Below, piece after piece: positions 57,187 to 63,240 of a stretch of DNA of 63,240 bases. Each line of letters begins with the position of its first letter. Position 1 is the stretch's first letter. The DNA is taken from NCBI GenBank assembly GCA_018817515.1, contig JAHIUD010000048.1, positions 1-63,240 of the forward strand, in the 5' to 3' direction. The notes beneath the pieces are model-generated. The model did no database searches and was not told the DNA's origin. It saw only the letters and a program-made list of their open reading frames with translations. Origin of the DNA: Pseudomonadota bacterium. Its GTDB lineage: Bacteria; Desulfobacterota; Desulfovibrionia; Desulfovibrionales; Desulfovibrionaceae. A program made the translations under genes and the position numbers.

Positions 57187-58223
57187 GTGTTCTTCCCCGC
57201 TGCGTGGAGCGGCGAGTGCCGGAGCGGCAGGCGCACGATGAAGGTCGCGCCCTGGCCCGGTTTGCTTTCCACGGATATCTCACCCTGCATGCCCGTGACC
57301 AGGGTGTGGCACATGGACAGGCCGAGCCCGGTGCCCTGGCCGGGCGGCTTGGTGGTGAAGAAGGGGTTGAAGACCTTGTCGATGTTCTCCGGCTGGATGC
57401 CGCAGCCGTTGTCCGCTATGCGTATCTCCAGCATCTCGCCGTCGGCCCGGGCCGAGGCCTGGATGCGCCCGCCGGTGTCCACGGCGTGCAGGGCGTTGGT
57501 CATGAGGTTCAGCACCACCTGGCGCAGCAGGGGCGCGTCGGTGCGCAGGGTGGGCAGGTCCTGTGGCAGGTCACGCACCAGGGTCACGTTCTTGTACGAG
57601 GCCTCCTTGTCCACCAGCCGGGCCATGTCCTCGATGATGCGGACCACGTCCACTTCCTGCAGCACGGGCTCGCGCTTGCGGGCGAAATCGAGCAGCTTGT
57701 GCGTGATGTTCTTGCAGCGGTCCACCTGTGCGCGCACCTCGCGCAGGGAGTCCTTGACCTCGGCGAAGTCGGCAGTGCCGGTCTTCTCGGCCTCGCCCAC
57801 CAGGTGCGCCGCCCATTCGGCCTCCTGGGCGATGATGGCGATGGGGTTGTTGATCTCGTGCGCGATGCCGGCGGAGAGCTCGCCGATGGCCGCAAGCTTC
57901 TGGGACTGGATGAGCTGGTTGGTCAGTGCCAGCCTGGCCTCCTCGGCCTGGCTCAAGCGGCTCAAGAGCCCGCGCGCGCTCACGGCTGCGATGGCCAGCA
58001 CGGCCCCGGCCAGGATTCCGGCCAAGACAGGCGTGGCGAAGGTTGCGGCCACCACCAGCGCGGCCAGCCCCGGCGGCACCAGGAAATGCGCCCACAACAG
58101 CAGGCCGTGGTCCTTCCAGAGCCTGGCCCCGGTGGCCCTGGCCAACATGCCCTGGTCGCTGCCCTGGCTTATGCCCTGGCGTTCGCTGCCGGACTCAGGC
58201 TCCCTGCTTGCGGGCCTTGACAT
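57183..58223 (-). CDS. Membrane sensor histidine kinase
   Basis: About 346 residues from ATG 58223, which has GAGAGGA upstream and overlaps the response-regulator end by 29 bp. Two adjacent membrane helices (LLLWAHFLVPPGLAALVVAA, PVLAGILAGAVLAIAAVSA) with almost no periplasmic loop. HisKA has LSAGIAHEINNPIAII; HATPase has NLMTNALHAV, DNGCGI and GTGLGLSM. It lacks an obvious sensory domain, so it probably senses through membrane or cytoplasmic partners. Confidence 0.88.
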   Translation of the reverse strand: MSRPASREPESGSERQGISQGSDQGMLARATGARLWKDHGLLLWAHFLVPPGLAALVVAATFATPVLAGILAGAVLAIAAVSARGLLSRLSQAEEARLALTNQLIQSQKLAAIGELSAGIAHEINNPIAIIAQEAEWAAHLVGEAEKTGTADFAEVKDSLREVRAQVDRCKNITHKLLDFARKREPVLQEVDVVRIIEDMARLVDKEASYKNVTLVRDLPQDLPTLRTDAPLLRQVVLNLMTNALHAVDTGGRIQASARADGEMLEIRIADNGCGIQPENIDKVFNPFFTTKPPGQGTGLGLSMCHTLVTGMQGEISVESKPGQGATFIVRLPLRHSPLHAAGKNT

Positions 58224-58593
58224 TGAGCTGTTTCCTCTCAAAGGCCTTGCGCACCTTGTCCAGAAGGTCGTCGAAGTCCGCGGGCTTGAGCACATAGTCG
58301 TAAGCGCCCAGATTCATGCCCTGCATCCCGGCCTCCAGGGAGGCGTGCCCGGTGAGCATGATGACTTCGGTCAGCGGCGCGCGCTCGCGGATGAGCTTGA
58401 GCACCTCCAGGCCGTCCATGCCGGGCATGCGCACGTCCAGGATGATGACGTCGTAGTCCTTGGCCGCCAGCGCCGCCAGGGCCTCCTGGCCGCTCTTGGC
58501 GCTGTCGATGGGCATCTTGCGGATGCCGAAGCGTTTGACCATGGTCTCCACGAAATCGCTCTCGTCATCCACGAGCAGGATGTTGATTTCCAT
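58195..58593 (-). CDS. Single-domain response regulator (CheY-like)
   Basis: A 132-residue receiver. Acidic pair DDES near the N-terminus (LLVDDESDF), phospho-Asp in VIILDVRMPGMDG (about 54), Thr in IMLTGHAS and Lys in YVLKPADFDDL. No output domain. It is placed between two kinases, which suggests a phosphorelay or a shared regulator. Confidence 0.92.
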   Translation of the reverse strand: MEINILLVDDESDFVETMVKRFGIRKMPIDSAKSGQEALAALAAKDYDVIILDVRMPGMDGLEVLKLIRERAPLTEVIMLTGHASLEAGMQGMNLGAYDYVLKPADFDDLLDKVRKAFERKQLNVKARKQGA

Positions 58594-58623
58594 GCGTGCT
58601 CCTTTTGGGGCCTTGTCCGGGCT

Positions 58624-60285
58624 CTAGGCCTTGCGCAGCGGCAGGTTGATGATGAACGTCGCGCCCTGGCCTTCCTGGCTCTCCACGTTGATGCGCCCGC
58701 CGAGCTTCTGAATGATGCTGAAGCTGATGGTGAGCCCCAGGCCCGTGCCTTCGCCGACCTTCTTGGTGGTGAAGAAGGGGTCGAAGATCTTGTCCAGCTT
58801 CTCCTTGGAGATGCCCGGCCCGGTGTCGGCGATGGTGATGACGACCTCTTCCGGGTCGTGCGTGGCCCGGGTGCGGATCCTGATGCTGCCGTCCTTGCCG
58901 ATGGCGTCGATGGCGTTGTCGATGATGTTCAGGAAGACCTGCTGGAGCTGGGCCGAGTCGCTGGCCACGAAGGGCAGGTTCTTCTCGAAGCTGGTGCTGA
59001 TCTCGATGGCGCGGTATCTGGCCTCGTTCTCCAGGAAGGTGACGGTCTGGCTCAAGACCTCGTTGATGTTGATGTCTTCCTGGATGGGGTCCATGCGCCG
59101 GGCGAAGCCGAGCAGCCGGTGGGTCACGTCCTTGGCCCGTGTGACATGGTACTCGATCTTGGTGATGGCGTCCTCAAACTCCTTGAAGTTCGGGCTGGCC
59201 TTGATGTCCTCCTCGGTCAGGAGGTCGCGCATCCAGCCCGCCTTCTCCTTGATGATGGCCAGCGGGTTGTTGACCTCGTGGGCCACGCCGGCGGCCATCT
59301 TGCCCAGCGACGCCATCTTGCTCGACTGGGTCAGGGAGGCGTTGAGTGATGCCTTCTCGCGTTCGGAGCGAACAAGTTGCCCGATGATGGTGGTGCTGGT
59401 GAGCACCGTGCCCGCGGTGATGAGCAAAAGCCCCCCGGCCAGGATGCCCCACACCCAGTAGCGCGTGTGCGTAAGCGGCATGAGCTCCTCGGTGGGGTCG
59501 TCGCGGATGGCCAGAAGCCAGTTCTTGTTCTCCAGCCAGGCCAGGCCGAAGAGGTACTTCTTGCCGTCCATGACGATCATCTCCGAGCGCACGCCCGGGA
59601 AGCGTGGAACGGCGCCAAGGTCCATCTTGCCCAGAAGCTTGGGGCCGAAGCGCGGCTTGGATTGCAAAACGTTCTCGGCGTTGATGAGGAAGGCGTCGCC
59701 GCCTGCGCCCAGCTGGTCGCTCTGCACCAATGAGTCGAAGATGTCCGAGTCGATGGTGGCGCGCAGGATCCAGCTCTTGTCGCCGTCGCGGCGCATGACG
59801 GCGATGATGAAGTGGGGGTAGTTGCGGCGCCCCAGGAACACGTCGCTGATGTAGATGCCCTTGGCCTGGACCTGGTGGAACCACTCCTCGTTCTTGTAGT
59901 TGGCCGTGCGGATGTTCTGGTAGGGGCCGGTGTAGACCACGTGGTCGCCGTTCTGGTCGATGATGCCGAGGTCGATGTAGTACTTGGAGCGGGCCTGGAG
60001 CAGGGTGAACACGCGCTCGAAGGTCTCCGGCTCGAGGAAGTACGAGAGCTTGTGGGTGTAGGCGATGGCCGTGAGCTGCGAGATGCGCTCGTTCATGAAC
60101 AGGTCGAGCGTGCGCCGCTTGTTTTCGGTGATGTGGTTGAGGTTCTGGAGGATCTTGCTGGTGTGCGAGATCTCGAACTGGCGATAGATGGTGTAGCCCA
60201 GGATGAACAGGGGAATGAGCGAGAAAGCGAGCGTCGTCAGGATCATCTTGACGCGGAGCTTCGTGTATCCGGAGCTTTCAAGCAT
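58624..60285 (-). CDS. dCache-type sensor histidine kinase
   Basis: A 553-residue kinase. TM1 is MILTTLAFSLIPLFILGYTI. A periplasmic dCache-like domain of about 230 residues follows (YYIDLGIIDQNGDHVVYTGP, KGIYISDVFLGRRNYPHFII). TM2 is YWVWGILAGGLLLITAGTVL. HisKA GVAHEVNNPLAIIKE, N-box NIIDNAIDAI, DTGPGI and GTGLGLTI. Cache domains bind small organic ligands. 30 bp upstream of the receiver gene, so co-transcribed. Confidence 0.92.
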   Translation of the reverse strand: MLESSGYTKLRVKMILTTLAFSLIPLFILGYTIYRQFEISHTSKILQNLNHITENKRRTLDLFMNERISQLTAIAYTHKLSYFLEPETFERVFTLLQARSKYYIDLGIIDQNGDHVVYTGPYQNIRTANYKNEEWFHQVQAKGIYISDVFLGRRNYPHFIIAVMRRDGDKSWILRATIDSDIFDSLVQSDQLGAGGDAFLINAENVLQSKPRFGPKLLGKMDLGAVPRFPGVRSEMIVMDGKKYLFGLAWLENKNWLLAIRDDPTEELMPLTHTRYWVWGILAGGLLLITAGTVLTSTTIIGQLVRSEREKASLNASLTQSSKMASLGKMAAGVAHEVNNPLAIIKEKAGWMRDLLTEEDIKASPNFKEFEDAITKIEYHVTRAKDVTHRLLGFARRMDPIQEDININEVLSQTVTFLENEARYRAIEISTSFEKNLPFVASDSAQLQQVFLNIIDNAIDAIGKDGSIRIRTRATHDPEEVVITIADTGPGISKEKLDKIFDPFFTTKKVGEGTGLGLTISFSIIQKLGGRINVESQEGQGATFIINLPLRKA

Positions 60286-60496
60286 GCCCGCCGCCTTGTC
60301 TTGGGGTGATGTGCGTGGAGGAGTTTAACTCCCACAGGCCGCAATAGGCCCGCACCAATTTCTGTAATTACCCCGTGGGATGAAGATATGCAAGGGATTT
60401 GGGGCGGCTAAGTCCCGGCCCGGGCGCGCGGGACGGCCAGGCCACAGCACGATACCACTGCTTGTATCTGGCGGGATTTTCTGCGATTGGGTGGGC

Positions 60497-63178
60497 ATGG
60501 AACAGCGCGCAGGCTTTTTCGCCAGGATCAGGCAAGCCCTCTGCGGCAGGTCTGGTCCGGCCCCCAGTCAGGAAGAACTGCGCACGCTGTTCGCCCGCCG
60601 CTCCCAGGCCTTTGCCCGGGTGCTGGAGGCCAACTCCAAGGCCCTGGAGATCATGAGCGAGCTGGAGGAGGCCCTGCGCGGCCGGAGCATCTTCGGCATG
60701 AGCTTTGTGCGCGCCAGCGCCACCGCCGTTGGCGTCAACGTCTTCAAGCTGGTGCGCGCCCTGACCGAACTTGAGCCCGGTCGCTACGACGCCCTGTTCG
60801 AGCGGCTGGCCGCCATCCAGGCGGGCGTCGACGAGGCCCTCTCGCGCCGGGCCCCGGCCCACGATGTCCCCTTTGTGCTGCGCCTGGACGATATCGACCG
60901 CCACGCCTCGGACCACACCGGCGGCAAGATGGCCAACCTGGGCGACATGCGCTCGCGCATCGGGCTGCCCGTGCCAGACGGCTTCGTCATCACCGCCAGC
61001 GCGTTCGAGGCCTTCATGGCCGCGGGCGACCTCCAGGACGAGATCAACGCCCGCCTCCAGGCCCTGCCCGCAGACGGCTCTGGCCCTGGCAGCTCTGGTG
61101 TCGGCAGCACTGGCGGGGGCGATGGCGAAGGGCTCGACGCGCATTTCCGCCTGGCCTCGGAGATCCAGCAGCGCATCATCGGCGTCCCGGTGCCCGAGGC
61201 CGTGGCCCAGGCCATCCTCTCCGCCTATGATCGCCTGTGCGCCGACTCAGGCGGCCCTGTCCGCGTGTCCCTGCGCTCCAGCGCGCTTGGCGAGGACGCC
61301 GCCGGCACCACCTTTGCCGGGCAGTTCAAGAGCCTGCTCGGCGTCCCGCGCGAGAACCTGCTCTCCGCCTACAAGGAGATCGTGGCCAGCAAGCACACCC
61401 TGCACGCCATGACCTACCGCCTGAACCGGGGCATCCGCGACGAGGACGTGGCCATGTGCGTGGGCTGCATGACCCTGGTGGACGCCCGCGCGGGCGGCGT
61501 CATGTACTCGCGCAATCCGCTGGACGTGCGCGACGTCTCGGTGGTCATCAACTCCGTCTGGGGTCTGCCCACGGCGGTGGTGGACGGCACCACGCCCACC
61601 GACCTGTTCGTGGTGGATCCCGCCGTCGGGGGTTCAGGCCCGCGTGTGCGCGAGCGCGTCATCAAGCACAAGGACTCGCGCACCGTGCCCGACGAGGGCG
61701 AGGGCCTGCGCCGCGAGGCCGTGCCCGATGCCGAGGCCGAGCTGCCGAGCATTTCCGACGCCGAGGCCTGCGAGCTGGCGCGCCTGGCTGGAGTTTTGGA
61801 GGAGGCCTACGCCGGACCCCAGGACATCGAATGGGCCGTGGACCAGGCGGGCAAGATCTTTCTGCTGCAATGCCGCCCGCTCCAGCAGCTGGCGGCCACG
61901 CAGTCCTCGGCTCCGGCCTCGCGGGCCGCGCTGCCGGGCGCTGTGGAGCTCTTCGCGGGCGGGGTCACGGCCAGTTCCGGCGTGGGCTTCGGCCCGGTAT
62001 TCGTGGCCCGGCGCGAGGTCGACGCCCTGCGCTTCCCCGAGGGCGCGGTGCTGGTGGTGTCCATGGCCCTGCCGCGCTGGGCCGCGCTGTTGTCGCGGGC
62101 CTCGGCCCTGGTGACGGAGCAGGGCGGCATCACCGGGCACCTGGCCAATGTGGCGCGGGAGTTCGGCGTTCCCGCACTGTTCGACGTGCAGGATGCCACC
62201 ACGCGTTTCGTCGATGGCCAGGGCGTCACTGTGGACGCGCTGGGGCGGCGCATCTACCAGGGCCGCGTGGACGAGCTCCTGGCCCAGGCCGCGCCGCCGC
62301 CCAGCGTCATGGCGGGCAGCCCGGTGTTCGAGACCCTGCGCGAGGCCACGCGGCTCATCCTGCCGCTGAACCTGACCGACCCGGAAGCGCCGGAGTTCCG
62401 CATCGCCAACTGCGCTACCTACCACGACATCACCCGCTACGCCCACGAGATGAGTGTGCGCGACATGTTCGAGTTCGGCTCCCGCCACGGCCTGGCCAGC
62501 CAGGCCAGCAAGCAGCTGGTCTGCGACGTGCCCATGCAGTGGTGGATCATCAACCTGGACGACGGCTTCAATCGCGAGATACCGGAGCGTTTCGTGCGCC
62601 TGGAGGACATTGCCAGCCCGGCCATGCTGGCCATCTGGGAGGGCATCGTGGCCGTGCCCTGGGCCGGGCCTCCGGCGGCCAGCGCCGGGAGCATGATGAG
62701 CGTGTTCATGCAGGCCACCATGAACCCGGAGCTGGGCGAGGGCGGCGGGGGCGGCTTCTGCGAGCGCAACGTGTTCATGATCTCCAAACGCTACGCCTGC
62801 CTGAACTCGCGCTTCGGTTTCCATTTCACCACCATCGAGGCCATGCTCGCCGAGGGCGGCTTCGACTCGTACGCGGGCTTCAAGTTCAGCGGCGGCGCTG
62901 CGGACGAGAACCGGCGCGTGCTGCGCGCGGAGCTCATCGGCGAGATCCTGGAGCGTTTCGACTTCCAGGTGAAGCTGCGCGGCGATAATCTCTTTGCCAA
63001 GGTCGAGAGCCGCAGCCACGACTTCATCCTGGAGCGGGTGCGCATCCTGGGCTACCTGCTCGTGCACACCCGGCAGATCGACATGGCCATGGCAGACCGG
63101 GGCGCGGCGGACAGCCTGCGCGACAAGATGCTGGCCGACATCCAGGGCCTGACTGCGAACCGGGGAGGCGCGGCGTGA
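60497..63178 (+). CDS. PEP-synthase-like PEP/pyruvate-binding protein
   Basis: About 893 residues from ATG 60497. A new N-terminal helical region (residues 1-120) precedes the ATP-grasp domain (HTGGKMANLGDMRSRIGLPV, VSLRSSALGEDAAGTTFAGQ, YSRNPLDVRD). The swivelling phosphohistidine domain has VTEQGGITGHLANVAREFGV with the catalytic His. The C-terminal 240 residues do not match the PEP-binding TIM barrel and may be a separate domain. So it may phosphorylate something other than pyruvate. The ribosome site is weak (GGGTGGG). Confidence 0.82.
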   Translation: MEQRAGFFARIRQALCGRSGPAPSQEELRTLFARRSQAFARVLEANSKALEIMSELEEALRGRSIFGMSFVRASATAVGVNVFKLVRALTELEPGRYDALFERLAAIQAGVDEALSRRAPAHDVPFVLRLDDIDRHASDHTGGKMANLGDMRSRIGLPVPDGFVITASAFEAFMAAGDLQDEINARLQALPADGSGPGSSGVGSTGGGDGEGLDAHFRLASEIQQRIIGVPVPEAVAQAILSAYDRLCADSGGPVRVSLRSSALGEDAAGTTFAGQFKSLLGVPRENLLSAYKEIVASKHTLHAMTYRLNRGIRDEDVAMCVGCMTLVDARAGGVMYSRNPLDVRDVSVVINSVWGLPTAVVDGTTPTDLFVVDPAVGGSGPRVRERVIKHKDSRTVPDEGEGLRREAVPDAEAELPSISDAEACELARLAGVLEEAYAGPQDIEWAVDQAGKIFLLQCRPLQQLAATQSSAPASRAALPGAVELFAGGVTASSGVGFGPVFVARREVDALRFPEGAVLVVSMALPRWAALLSRASALVTEQGGITGHLANVAREFGVPALFDVQDATTRFVDGQGVTVDALGRRIYQGRVDELLAQAAPPPSVMAGSPVFETLREATRLILPLNLTDPEAPEFRIANCATYHDITRYAHEMSVRDMFEFGSRHGLASQASKQLVCDVPMQWWIINLDDGFNREIPERFVRLEDIASPAMLAIWEGIVAVPWAGPPAASAGSMMSVFMQATMNPELGEGGGGGFCERNVFMISKRYACLNSRFGFHFTTIEAMLAEGGFDSYAGFKFSGGAADENRRVLRAELIGEILERFDFQVKLRGDNLFAKVESRSHDFILERVRILGYLLVHTRQIDMAMADRGAADSLRDKMLADIQGLTANRGGAA

Positions 63179-63240
63179 ACGGGCGCAGCGGCGATCGGCT
63201 GCGGGTGCTCCAGGTGGTCAAGACCCTGGGACTGGGCGGC
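63175..63240 (+). CDS. Start of a glycosyltransferase group 1 family protein
   Basis: GTG with GGGAGG upstream overlaps the previous stop (GTGA). The 22 visible residues (VNGRSGDRLRVLQVVKTLGL-GG) match the usual N-terminus of family 4 glycosyltransferases. The gene runs off the window. Confidence 0.55.
   Translation, partial: MNGRSGDRLRVLQVVKTLGLGG

Overview
The window is high-GC bacterial DNA. Its gene content (selenocysteine use, sigma-54 two-component regulation, CcmF/TPR cytochrome c maturation genes, an Rsm22-like protein, an ASKHA/ferredoxin protein, a DASS anion carrier) fits a Desulfovibrionaceae-like sulfate-reducing bacterium. This is inferred from gene content, because no rRNA or tRNA gene is visible.

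Layout. Positions 1-2960 and 46850-63240 look like core chromosome: a partial sialidase-like gene, a small AT-rich gene and an rRNA methyltransferase on the left; mntP, an FAD dehydrogenase, an RlmM-like methyltransferase, a DASS carrier, lipA/lipB, an Rsm22-like protein, an ASKHA protein, a kinase-regulator-kinase cluster, a PEP-synthase-like protein and the start of a glycosyltransferase on the right. Between them lies a mosaic island of about 43.7 kb. It begins with a tyrosine integrase (3150-4331) and ends after a Gabija-like defence pair (42179-46413). Similar GTGTCCCG-rich 21-nt repeats at 3095-3115 and 46750-46770 are candidate edges.

Inside the island: (a) 4.4-7.6 kb, two divergent paralogues of unknown function around a 9-bp minisatellite, plus an acidic membrane protein whose promoter is nearly identical to that of one paralogue; (b) 8-10.1 kb, a PiT-family permease, an FBP zinc-finger protein and a ChrB-N protein; (c) 10.2-16.6 kb, a fluoride operon with a clear fluoride riboswitch and terminator, then MFS transporter, AAA+ ATPase, FluC/CrcB channel, DUF190-CBS protein, DSP phosphatase and enolase; (d) 17.0-21.2 kb, small unknown genes and a 1.1-kb hairpin-rich stretch without credible ORFs that looks like a large structured RNA on the minus strand; (e) 21.7-39.3 kb, an envelope and metal stress module with a ZraSR-like two-component system, two sigma-54 promoters with matching upstream sites, SHOCT proteins, tandem small exported Gly/Cys/Trp-rich peptides, two ZraP-like proteins, CcmF, a TPR protein, a probable selenoprotein with an in-frame TGA, a P1B ATPase, M23 peptidase, rhodanese, MauE/DoxX-like protein, zf-TFIIB protein, DegS-like protease and Lnt. 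Module (e) is bracketed by divergent ~400-bp direct repeats; (f) 39.7-42.2 kb, one unknown gene and a decayed region with a chrA remnant; (g) the Gabija-like pair.

The most unusual items are the candidate large RNA and its divergent neighbours, the CPSU-type selenoprotein, the fluoride operon carrying an AAA+ ATPase and a phosphatase, the shared promoter of the orphan genes, and the expanded ZraR-type regulon.
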